The translations under genes and the position numbers were made by a program. A stretch of DNA of 64,000 nt from assembly GCF_023053635.1 (NCBI RefSeq), contig NC_086180.1, positions 90,435,447 to 90,499,446 on the forward strand, written 5' to 3'. Under the pieces are notes generated by a model. The model was not told where the DNA came from, did not search any database, and was given only the letters and a program-made list of their open reading frames with translations. The first letter of the stretch is position 1; each line of letters opens with the position of its first letter. Below are positions 34,651-44,842 of this stretch, piece by piece. Source of the stretch: Elgaria multicarinata webbii. Lineage: Eukaryota > Chordata > Lepidosauria > Squamata > Anguidae.

Positions 34651-35045
34651 GCACCTTAAATGTAAAGAGAGATTGACAGGGCCATACAGATACTCAGGAA
34701 GGACAACGGGCCAAGAGAAGCACACCACTGGTTGTCACCTACAGCCCCCCAATTGAAACCACTGCAACGGATCGTCAGTGAACTCCAACCCATCATCTGC
34801 ACAGACACTTCCCTCTCACAAGCCTTGGGAGGCAGACCAGTCCTGGCCTCCAGACCACCTCCAGACCTGAAGCGGATGCTAACCAGCAACAGTACACAGG
34901 ACAGAGACACAGACAGAGGGACCAGACCATGCAATAGATCCAAGTGCCAGCTCTGCTCCCACATCTATTCAGGCAACACTGTCCCAGGACCCAGCAGTAT
35001 CAGTTACACCATCAAGGGCTCTTTCACCTGCATCCCTATATAATT
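34651..35045 (+). mobile_element. Penelope-like element ORF fragment
   Basis: An open frame reads LKPLQRIVSELQPIICTD, then RPPPDLKRMLTSNS, then TRPCNRSKCQLCSHI, then YTIKGSFTCIP. The order is the C-terminal end of an RT thumb, a conserved linker, a Cys-rich CxxC-type linker, and the entry to a GIY-YIG endonuclease. That is typical of Penelope-like retroelements. The catalytic GIY-YIG part is missing. Confidence 0.7.
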
Positions 35046-35714
35046 TGTGTTACATGCCATCCCTGACTTTGTCTATTGTTAATTTCATAATAAACACATA
35101 CACATAACACATCTTATTTTTTTCACCACTTTTTTCATCTGCACATTATCAGATTTCCAACTGCACATTTTGTATCCAACTGCACACTAAAAACAACAAC
35201 ACCTGACTCAGCCAGTGATAGGAGTGGAGGAAAGGTTTTGCTCTTACTGGAATGGTTTCCCCAAGTGCTACATTTTACTTTTCCCCAGGAGAGTGAATGG
35301 AAACCATTCACTTATGAGGCAGAAAGTAAAGAGGTAGATTAACATAGGGGTGAGGGTATACTGTATGCTTCCTGTCCTTGATGACAGGGGTGTAGACTTC
35401 TCAATTTCTGGGGGGGGGGCATGGGGCTAAATCTGGTCAAGGAGGCTATGCTTATTTGTTTACATTTATGTTTATATTTCTATTTCTATTTCTGGAAACC
35501 ATCCTTCATCAATGGATCCTAGAGTGTTTAAAGTCACATTAAAATCACAAGTACTCAACAAAAATATTACATTTTAATTATAATATTATGATCGTTTATA
35601 CATTACTCCACGATCCAATGGCCCATACAAAATACCATCCAAGTTGAAGCCCAAGATAAAAAAAATCAACAAACTCTTTTTATGGATTTAAATAAATTTA
35701 TTATAACTAATAAA
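35046..35714. other. AT-rich DNA
   Basis: No gene is seen. A diverged LINE-tail-like stretch lies around 35450-35600 (minus strand). Confidence 0.4.
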
Positions 35715-36240
35715 TTCCTGACTTGGAGCTGAGCAGAAGCAGGGAAGAGCAGCTGGCCCAGCTCAAGTAGAAGCTATAAAAGTAAGCCAGTTCCCAGGGA
35801 GCGAGTGAACAGGGAGCGAGCTAACAGGAAGAGCAAACAGGAGTTTGACCGGGGGAGTGTAGGGGAAGAGGAGACCAAGGAAAGGGGAAGAAGAGAAGCC
35901 TCAAGGAAACCCAGGAGGCTGCCAATTCAAAGAGGCCGTGTGCTTGCCATGTGCTTCTGAGTGAAGAGGGTCGGTGTGGATAGTTGCTGCAGGAGCTGAA
36001 GGGGGAGTGGCCTGATTGCTGATTGTACTTTGTACTCAGTGATCTGTGGCCTGATTGCTGTTGATTGTTGGTGGCCTTTCAGTGACCTCATTCTGGTTCC
36101 TGACTTGGAGCTGAGCAGAAGCAGGGAAGAGCAGCTGGTCCAGATCAAGTAGAAGCTATAAAAGGAAGCCAGTTCCCAGGGAGCGAGCGAACATGAGTTT
36201 GACAGGGGGAGTGTAGGGGAAGAGGAGACCAAGGGGGAGG
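35715..36240 (+). promoter_or_regulatory. Tandem CR1 5' promoter units
   Basis: TTCCTGACTTGGAGCTGAGC begins at 35715 and again at 36097, a period of 382 bases. Each unit has a TATAAAAG box (35775-35782 and 36157-36164) before CCAGTTCCCAGGGAGCGAG. The second unit is shorter. Repeated 5' units of this kind are known from several LINE families as promoter monomers; promoter activity here is inferred. Confidence 0.7.
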
Positions 36241-36463
36241 CCTCTAAGAAAAAAAAAGAGGTGGGAAAAACAAAGAAAAACATAAAGAGAAAAAAAACCC
36301 CACAAAACCACCACCAAAACAAACAAACAAACCACACAACCAAAAGATCTTACTTTCCCTTAAGACATACTCATATAGTTGTGTACCTTCAGAGAGGACA
36401 GGACAAAGCAAAGGCAATTCCACTATAATCAAAAAGGAAAAAACCAAAGCAGAAATCGACAAT

Positions 36464-37749
36464 ATGGATGGAAAGGAGTCCCTAGAGGTGGTGACCTGCA
36501 AAGGGTGTGCAATGTTCGTGTTTCTGCCTGAGCTCAACATGGCGTATACCTGCAACAAGTGCAAGCTGGTGGCACTTTTGGAAGAAAAAGTGAGAGGACT
36601 TGAGCGGCGAGTGTTCACCCTCCAAGGAATAAGAGAAGTCGAGGAGTTCTTAGACTGAACGGTGGAACTGCAACAGTAACAAGAAGCACATGAGATTGAA
36701 GAGCAACAGCCAGCTGAAGCAGAAGTGGAGTATGCTGAGGGAAGGAAAGCCAATGAAGAGGAAACTCCCTGGAAAAGAGTGACAGTTAGGAGCAGAAGAA
36801 TTAGAAGGCATTCTGCACCGGTGGAACCATTAGAGTTAAGCAACTGCTTTCAGCTTCTGGAGAATGAGACTGAAGGACAATTTGCAGAGGAAGAAGTACA
36901 GGAGACACCATGCAACAGTGACCAAGAGGCAGAAGGTAGGTCAACCAAGAAGAAGAGTAGTCGTTGTGGGAGACTCCCTGCTGCATGGGATTGAAACTCA
37001 AGTATGTCGTGAAGACCCATGGACTCGCCAGGTGTGCTGTCTCCCTGGAGCACAGATTAGAGATGTGACTGAAGGGTTACCAAAGCTCATAAAGCCCACG
37101 GACACATACCCCTTTCTTCTCATCCATGTGGGAACAAATGATGTCGCCAAGCAGAGCTACGAAGAAATCATTTCAGACTTTGAAGCTCTGGGAAGGAAAC
37201 TGAAGAACTTTGTTACTCCACTGCTGAAATCTCTTCATTGGCTTCCAATTCACTTCAGAATTCAATATAAACTTCTCCTGTTGACCTACAAAGCTTTTCA
37301 CTGTCTAGCTCCTTCCTATCTCTCCTCTCTCATCTCACACTATTGCCCCGCTCGTGCTCTTTGCTCCTCTGATGCCATGTTTCTCGCCTGCCCAAGGGTC
37401 TCTACTTCCCTTGCTCGGCTTCATCCATTTTCTTCTGCTGCCCCTTATGCCTGGAACGCTCTTCCAGAACATTTGAGAACTACAAGTTCAACCGCAGCTT
37501 TTAAAGCTCAGCTAAAAACTTTTCTTTTTCCTAAAGCTTTTAAAACTTGATTTTGTTCTCACTTTATACTGTTAGTTTTACCCTACACAGTGCCTGTTTA
37601 CCCTACCCTGTGCCTGTTTGCATTCTCTTCCCCTCCTTATTTTTTTATTATGATTTTATTAGAATGTAAGCCTATGCGGCAGGGTCTTGCTATTTACTGT
37701 TTTACTCTGTACAGCACCATGTACATTGATGGTGCTATATAAATAAATA

Positions 37750-37797
<48 letters not shown>

Positions 37798-38032
37798 TTT
37801 CTCATCCATCCTCCCGGTTCTTGGAAGAGAATTAGAAAGGGAAAGAAAAATACTCCGGATGAACGACTGGCTTCGAAGGTGGTGCCGTCGTGAGAGTTTT
37901 GGATTCTGGGACCACGGGCTACGCTACTTAGAACATGGACTGCTGGCAAGGGATGGGTTGCACCTCACAAGGGCTGGAAAGAATGAGTTCGGCCACAGCA
38001 TGAAGAACTTGATCAGGAGGGCTTTAAACTGA
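36464..38032 (+). pseudogene. CR1 ORF1 protein (zinc-finger plus esterase-like domain), interrupted
   Basis: CR1 ORF1 encodes an RNA-binding accessory protein. The N-terminus shows a CKGC...CNKCK zinc motif followed by a coiled-coil-like LVALLEEKVRGLERRV segment. After a basic linker comes the SGNH/esterase-like domain with VVVVGDSLLHGIE, CLPGAQIRDVTE and LLIHVGTNDV. The domain breaks at the L2 insert (37210-37796). It resumes with FWDHGL and DGLHLTRAGKNEFGH, the catalytic Asp-x-x-His block, and stops at 38032. Two stops lie early (after 36655). It is not a host gene. Confidence 0.88.
37210..37796 (+). mobile_element. L2-clade LINE 3' fragment inserted in CR1 ORF1
   Basis: It begins [20 protein letters not shown] and runs through the L2 ORF2 C-terminus ([15 protein letters not shown]...FKAQLKTFLF) to the GTAAGCCTATGCGGCAGGGT tail and (AAT)n. 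CR1 sequence continues on both sides, so this insertion postdates the CR1. Confidence 0.95.
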
Positions 38033-40506
38033 ATCTTACGGGGGCGGGAGACATAAATTTTGAGGCAACAATGGATGAAGGCCAATGCACCACAGTACAG
38101 AGAACAGCTCCAATAGTGTCCCAAAATAGTGTCTGCAACAATGTAGGAACAAAGCCAGACTATAAAACACATGGTCTTCGATGTCTGTATACTAATGCCA
38201 GGAGCATGGGAAACAAACAGAATGAACTTGAACTCATATTACATGAAGGCAAATACGACTTGATAGGTATAACTGAAACTTGGTGGGATGACTCCCATGA
38301 CTGGAATATAGCAATTGAAGGATATAACTTGTTCAAAAAGAACAGAAGAAATAGAAAGGGAGGTGGAGTTGCACTATATGTTAAAAATACCTATCCCTGC
38401 ACAGAAATACAGGTGGATGAGACTGGGAGCCCCGTCGAGAGCGTCTGGATTAAAATAAATGGGGCAAGGAATAAAAAGAATATGATAATTGGAGTCTACT
38501 ACCGACCACCCAATCAAGGAGAAGACGAGGACAAAACTTTTGAGAAACAAATTGCCAGTGTTTCAAGGAAGTGTGATGTAGTAGTGATGGGGGACTTCAA
38601 TTACCCTGATATCTGTTGGGAGACCATTACTGCCAAAAGCGGCCCTTCCAAGAAATTCCTGACATGTGTGGGTGATAACTTTCTCCTACAGAAAGTGGAG
38701 GAAGGAACTAGAGGATCAGCAATCCTTGACTTGTTATTGATCAATAGGGATGACTTAGTGGATAAAGTGGCAGTTACGGGAACTCTGGGGGGAAGTGACA
38801 ACGTCATACTTGAATTCTTGATTATGAAGGAGACAAAAGTCGAGCGTAGCCATACACGTACTCTGGATTTTAGGAAAGCCGATTTTAATAAACTCAGAAC
38901 TATAATAAGTAAGGTCCCATGGCAAGTGAGCCTAATGAGAAAAGGAGTGCCGGATGGGTGGGAGTATTTAAAAAAGGAAATTTTAAAGGCACAGTTACAA
39001 ACAATTCCAACCAGGAGAAAAGATAGAAGACAACAGAGGAAACCAATGTGGCTCCACAAAAAGCTTAGAGATGACCTGAAAACAAAAAAGGATACATATA
39101 GGAAGTGGAAGGAAGGCCAGGCTACAAAAGAAGAGTACAGACATGTGGCGCAGAAGTGCCGAAATGGCGTCAGGAAGGCTAAAGCTGTGAATGAGCTGAG
39201 ATTAGCGAGGGATGCTAAAAGCAATAAAAAGGCTTTCTTCAGATACGTGAGTAGTAAAAGACAGAGGAAAGAAATGGTGGTTCAACTGCTTAATGAGGAT
39301 GGCAAATTGATAACAGATGACAAAGAAAAGGCTGAAGTGCTCAATTCCTACTTTGCCTCAGTCTTCTCCCAAAAGCGGGTCTATGATCCCCCTGGAAAAA
39401 GTGAAGCAGAAATTGAGGGGGCAGGATTGCAGTTTGAGATTGATAAACAAATGGTCAAAGAACACCTAATTTCCTTGAATGAGTTTAAATCTCCAGGGCC
39501 CGATGAACTGCATCCTAGAGTAATGAAGGAGCTAGCAGAAGAACTCTCAGAACCTTTGTCTATTATCTTTGCAAACTCATGGATGATGGGTGAGGTGCCG
39601 GATGACTGGATGAGGGCTAACATTGTCCCTATCTTCAAAAAGGGCAAAAAGGAGGAACCAGAGAACTACAGACTAGGCATGTGCTCCGCTCCGATTAGAA
39701 GCGCAGAAGCAGGAGCGAATTGGCCTGCTCCGCCTTGCCCAGAGGCGGAGTAGAAGTGGACCGCAGACCCCTTGAAGCAAGGCGAAGAGAAGCGCCCATT
39801 TTCGGAGCGCTCCGGTTTCTGCGTTCCGCTTCTATCGCCAACTTGAAACATTTCGCCCATAGGATTGCATTGCGGAAAAGAATCGCAGATAACTGTGTTG
39901 TTTTTGAAGCTATCTTTCTAAAAATTCTTGTGCTCAGAGAATCGTGGATGGGGGTCATTTTGAGACTACTCTCAACTTTCTGTGTCCTTTTGTTCGCGTG
40001 CTATATTTTTTTTAAAAATCGGGTACATTTTACAATACAAACGGTAGGGTAAACCGGCTGCGGCGCGGCGGGGTTTATTTGAAGCGATGACAGGCACATT
40101 CAACTCCCAATCCTGATGAGAATTGATCACCTCATGAAGCATCCTCCAATCCCAGCGTTTGAGGTGGGGACTAAGCCAGAGTCATCCTCACAGTCAGAGC
40201 TCTCAGCGTCTTGTGGGTTTTGGCGTTCGTGGGGAGAGGAGGTAGTTTAGCTGCTGCTGTGTTTTGGACTTTGGAGATAGGATTTAGCTTGGCGTGTGTT
40301 TGCTTATTTCTGACTTATGCTTAGTTTGCTCTGTGTTTTTCCCTTACTTTGATTTAATATAAACTTTATTTTTAAATTTTGGAGTGTGTGTTTGTTTGTT
40401 TGTTTGGTTCTCCCCCCCTCTCTCTTAAAGCCTGATTGTGTTTGATCTTCCTTGTTTCTTCTATCTATATACAAAAAAACCCCAAAAATACCATTTTTTT
40501 CCTCTA

Positions 40507-40580
40507 TTTCTTCTTCTTCTTCTTCTTCTTCTTCTTCTTCTTCTTCTTCTTCTTGTTATTGTTATTGTTATTGTTATTGT
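40507..40580. repeat. (TTC)n followed by (TTATTG)n
   Basis: About 16 TTC units followed by about four TTATTG units, at the tail of an L2 copy. Confidence 0.95.
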
Positions 40581-40727
40581 TATTATTATTATTTTATATA
40601 GCACTATCAATGTACATGGTGCTGTACAGAGTAAAACAGTAAATAGCAAGACCCTGCCGCATAGGCTTACATTCTAATAAAATCAAAGTAAATCAATAAG
40701 GAGGGAAAGAGACTCTCCTCATAGTCC
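40581..40727 (-). mobile_element. L2-clade LINE 3' tail inside the hAT-like element
   Basis: Minus-strand L2 tail (GTAAGCCTATGCGGCAGGGT, GTACAGCACCATGTACATTG) with an AT-rich simple-repeat end. Confidence 0.9.
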
Positions 40728-40736
40728 ACCTGCTCT

Positions 40737-40939
40737 TCATCTGGGAAACAGAGTGCATTAGCCTCACAACAGCCCTGTGATGTAGCTCATCTGGGGAGCA
40801 GAGTGCATTAGCCTCACAACAGCCCTGTGATGTAGCTCATCTGGAGAACAGAGTGCATTAGCCTCACAACAGCCCTGTGATGTAGCTCATCTGGGGAGCA
40901 GAATGCATCAGCCTCTCAACAGCCCTGTGATGTAGCTCA
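40737..40939. repeat. Tandem repeat, four units of 50 bp
   Basis: Units begin near GAGTGCATTAGCCTCACAAC at 40751, 40801, 40851 and 40901 (last diverged). The unit resembles the reverse complement of a MIR/tRNA-SINE core (AACAGCCCTGTGATGTAG, then TTGCCCAAGGCCATGCAGTG at 40958). This suggests that a captured SINE piece was amplified. Confidence 0.9.
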
Positions 40940-41289
40940 GGCCGAGGCAGGAGGGCTTGCCCAAGGCCATGCAGTGCAGGGCACCGATCCTAGATTTCAA
41001 AGACCCAAACCCTCCTCGCATCTAAAACAACCAGATGCACCCTGAGCACCTCCCTTCTCCCCTTCCTGCCTTGCAGGGATGGTGTATATGTCTTGCTTTG
41101 ACTCAGGGGAGAAGTCCTTCCTGCGCTCACTTAGACTTTATCAAGTTCAATAATCCATTATTCAAGTGTGGAAGAAGATTTAGGGTTATCTCATGGCATG
41201 TTGGGATTTCCTTTCAACTGGCCCCAGTGAGCTGTCTGCATTGCAACTTTAAATCCCTGACATACTGGAGTGTCCGATTTTCAAAACTT

Positions 41290-42000
41290 CCCCTAACATC
41301 AGGGGATAATGGGATTGGCTTGAAACTTGGCATCCATGTGGACACATGGGTAAGCTGTCATGGGACCAAAGGATAGGTTTCTGATGTGCAAATTGACGTA
41401 GTTCTAAAATGGGACTTGATTTGGGGTGAGTTAAAAGGTTAAAGCCTCACCAAAAATCAGGGGATGATGGGATTCCCTTGAGTCTGGGCGTCCATGTGGA
41501 CAAATGGATAAGCTTTCATGGTGCCGAGTTTGAGGTTTCTAACATGCAAATTGACGGAGCTATCAAAAGGGGTGTGAATGGGGTGCCCAATTTTCAAAAA
41601 TTCCCCCAAAATCAGGGGATGATGGGATTCCCTTGAAACTTGGCGTCCATGTGGACACATGGATAAGCTATGATGGTGCTGAGTTTGAGGTTTCTAACGT
41701 GCAAATTGATGTAGTTATAGAATGGGACAATTTGGGGTGAGTTAAGCCACGCCAAAAATCAGGGGATGATGGGATTCCCTTGAAACTTGGTGTCCATGTG
41801 GACACATGAATAAGCTATCATGGTGCCGAGTTTGAGGTTTCTAACATGCAAATTGACGGAGCTATTGAAAGGGGTGTGAATTAGGGTTATGGGTGGTGCG
41901 TTAGAGGTTAGAGCTGCGCCAAAAATCAGGGGATGATGGGATTCCCTTGAAATTTGGCGTGCGTGTGTATACGTCCATGAGGTGTCATGGTGCCAAACTT
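41290..42000. repeat. Tandem repeat, five units of about 145-170 bp
   Basis: AATCAGGGGATGATGGGATT recurs (first copy diverged) near 41297, 41456, 41612, 41757 and 41926. Each is followed by CTTGAAACTTGGCGTCCATG, GGACACATGGATAAGC and GAGGTTTCTAAC. Unit length varies because of small indels. Confidence 0.92.
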
Positions 42001-44506
42001 GAGGTTTCTAACTTGAACAGAAAAAAAGTTGTATAATTTTTTAGCTTTCAATGCAAGCCTATGGGGGGGGGAAAAACGGAGCTCCGATCCGGATCCGGAG
42101 CTCTGAGCGGAGCGGAGCGGACATAGGCGGAGCGGGGGCGGGGTGGAGCGGGCTGATCCAAAAATTGCGGATCTGTAAGAGAAGCGGAGCGGGGGGGTCC
42201 GTGCACACCCCTACTACAGACCAGTCAGTCTGACATCCATCCCTGGGAAAATTCTGGAGCAGATTATAAAGAAGTCAATCTGTAAACACCTTGAAATCAA
42301 TGCAGTGATTACTAGAAGCCAACATGGATTTGTCAGGAACAAATCCTGTCAGACTAATTTGATCTCATTTTTTGATAGGATAACCTCCCTTGTGGAATGT
42401 GGGAATGCTGTCATATATCTTGACTTCAGCAAAGCTTTTGACAAAGTACCACATGACATTCTGATTAATAAACTAGCTAAAAGTGGGCTAGATGGAACAA
42501 CTATTAGGTGGATTCACAGTTGGCTACAGAATTGGACTCAAAGAGTACTTATCAATGGAACCTTCTCAAACTGGGGAGAGGCAACGAGTGGGGTGCCGCA
42601 GGGCTGAGTCCTGGGCCCAGTGCTCTTCAACATTTTTATTAATGATTTGGACGAGGAGGTGCAGGGAACGCTGATCAAATTTGCAGATGACACCAAATTG
42701 GGTGGGATAGCTAATACCCTGGAAGACCGAAACAAACTTCAAAGTGATCTTGATAGGCTGGAGTGCTGGGCTGAAAACAACAGAATGAAATTTAATAGGG
42801 ATAAATGCCAAGTTCTACATTTAGGGAATAGAAACCAAATGCACAGTTACAAGATGGGGGATACTTGTCTCAGCAATACTACAAACGAGAAAGATCTTGG
42901 AATTGTTGCTGAATATGAGCCAACAGTGCGATATGGCTGCAAGAAAGGCAAATGCTATTTTGGGCTGCATTAATAGAAGTATAGCTTCCAAATCACGTGA
43001 GGTACTGGTTCCTCTCTATTCGGCCCTGGTTAGGCCTCATCTAGAGTATTGTGTCCAGTTCTGGGCTCCACAATTCAAGAAGGACGCAGACAAGCTGGAG
43101 CGTTTTGCAGTGTTCAGCTGCAACCAGGATGATCAGGGGTCTAGAAACAAAGTCCTATGAAGAGAGACTGAAAGAACTGGGGATGTTTAGCCTGGAGAAG
43201 AGAAGATTGAGGGAAGACATGATAGCACTCTTCAAATACTTAAAAGGTTGTCACACAGAGGAGGGCCAGGATCTCTTCTCGATCCTCCCAGAGTGCAGGA
43301 CATGGAATAACGGGTTCAAGTTAAAGGAAGCCAGATTCCGGCTGGACATCAGGAAAAACTTCCTGACTGTTAGAGCAGTGCGATGGTGGAATCAGTTACC
43401 TAGGGAGGTTGTGGGCTCTCCCACACTAGAGGCATTCAAGAGGCAGCTAGACAACCATCCATCAGGGATGCTTTAGGGTGGATTCCTGCATTGAGCAGGG
43501 GGTTGGACTCGATGGCCTTGTAGGCCCCTTCCAACTCTGCTATTCTATGATTCTATGATTTTAACCAGAGGGAGCACTGAAGGGTAGATAACTAAACAAA
43601 GCACCGAGCAGAAGAAATACATTCAGGATACGCACTTCTAGGATTCTTCCAGACTGGATGTATTTCTTCTGATTGTTGCTGCCTGGATGAACTCATTAGC
43701 TATAATGTCCATCCCCATCTCCAAACTGATCTCTTTATGTTCATGTAGAACAGCCATGTGATTGAGCCTGGCTTGCCCCATGCTTGACTGCAGAAAGATC
43801 TTTATTCTACAAGGGCCTGAGAATGACCTTTCTGAAGAACATGATGAAACCGGTATTGTAAGGGTGATTTTGATCAGCTTTGTCAGTTCTGGTAGTAGGT
43901 GCTGCAGATATTTGCCTTGTGTCCCACTCAGGAGATCAACCACATACTGAAGAGCTGAAACTTTAACTTTCCTCTCCCTTGGAATATCCAACAGAATATC
44001 ACGATGAAGCTGTAATCTAGAAGAATCCATGTCAGTTGTATAAAAGCCTGCAATGGATGTGCTAGCAATCTCTCCAACGACAAACTTTTCAATTTTGCTC
44101 ATATGTTTGCACACATCTGAGGAAAAGTGATTGTGTAAACTGCTGCTGACGCTATCAATCACATCATAAAATATTTTCCTGTAGAATCCCTCAGGAGACT
44201 CAAACTGGTGAGGCTCACACCCAGGATCAACGTGTCGTGGAGGCTTTCTGCGCCTAGGGACGGGAGGGCTTCCTAAATCTAAGTCTTTTGCTATCTTTGG
44301 GGTCTTGGTCCAGAACTCTTCAAAGTTGTTCCTCAGCGGCTTTATACTCTCCTTGACAGACACCAAAAGAAGTTCTGCTTGATGGAACTGTAGGTTACTT
44401 TTTTGAAGTGCTGTATTTAGTGTGTCTAAACGGCCCAACACAAGCATCAAGTGCTGCAGCATGAAGGAAGAAGCAAACCTATGCCGGCTTTGCGCAAATC
44501 CACTTG

Positions 44507-44842
44507 TGTGGGGATGTCACAACGCCCAGAGTCTTTGCAGACAGCAAACTGTCTGGAGATAAAAGGTGGATGTGGTAACTCCCTTTTGTCTATTGTCTAA
44601 GAGCAGTGCATCATGTTTTGACTTCCAGCTTAATCCGGGGAACAAACATGGTAAGAGAGCTAGTTAGCAAGCACCGGTAATGAGAAAAGTTCATTACCTT
44701 ACTCAAACAGTGACAATTAATGATGACTCACCCAAGGAGGAGGGGGAAATTGAAGGAGTACAGAATGGTATATAAACTCTTGGTATGTTCTTAATAAACA
44801 TGATATTCCATCATCACCCATCAGCTGTGTGAGTTTACTACA
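44507..44842 (+). repeat. 5' LTR of the endogenous retrovirus
   Basis: Contains TATATAAACTCTTGG and an AATAAA signal near its end, and finishes TTTACTACA. Its partner is at 49059-49396. Confidence 0.93.

Larger units (their letters stand above)
39666..42221. mobile_element. Non-autonomous hAT-like transposon with 8-bp target duplication
   Basis: The insert 39674-42213 is flanked by CTACAGAC at 39666-39673 and 42214-42221, an 8-base duplication as made by hAT transposases. The ends are TAGGCATGTGC and the reverse complement of GTGCACACCCCTA, imperfect short inverted repeats. Both subterminal regions are full of GCTCCGCTCC-type units. It has no transposase ORF. Inside are an L2 tail and two different tandem arrays. 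Confidence 0.88.
38071..43476 (+). pseudogene. CR1 ORF2 (endonuclease-reverse transcriptase), split by a transposon
   Basis: The first part (38071-39672) is open. It carries the APE-type endonuclease with TNARSMGNKQNELE, ITETWWDDSHDW, GDFNYPDICWE and GGSDNVILEF, then the start of the RT (NEFKSPGPDELHPRVMKELA, IVPIFKKG). The hAT-like insert lies exactly within ENYRPVSL. RT resumes at 42222 with DFSKAFDKVPHD and FADDTKLGGIA. It ends in the CR1 C-terminus ([44 protein letters not shown]). There is a stop in PQG-VLGP (42605) and a frameshift near 42970. Confidence 0.93.
35715..43563 (+). mobile_element. Near-full-length CR1 LINE carrying two nested insertions
   Basis: CR1 non-LTR retrotransposon on the + strand. 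In order it has two tandem 5' units (35715 and 36097), a leader, ORF1 (36464-38032), ORF2 (38071-43476) and a 3' end with GGTTGGACTCGATGGCC and ATTCTATG octamers. ORF1 is split by an L2 fragment at 37210-37796 and ORF2 by a hAT-like element at 39674-42213. Without these inserts it is about 4.7 kb, close to a complete CR1. It is dead: ORF1 has in-frame stops after EEFLD, and ORF2 has a stop inside the PQG-VLGP motif and a frame disruption further on. Confidence 0.95.

Noticed and set aside
34732-35040. Small host gene with a Cys-rich domain
   Set aside because: Order of motifs matches the linker of Penelope-like elements, and tail pieces lie nearby.
40737-42000. CRISPR-like or phage-like repeat array
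   Set aside because: The units are directly adjacent with no spacers, inside a eukaryotic hAT-type element.
43638-44462. Domesticated ZMYM/hAT-derived host gene
   Set aside because: The frame continues as other hAT transposase pieces up to 51883 with stops, frame changes and nested insertions.
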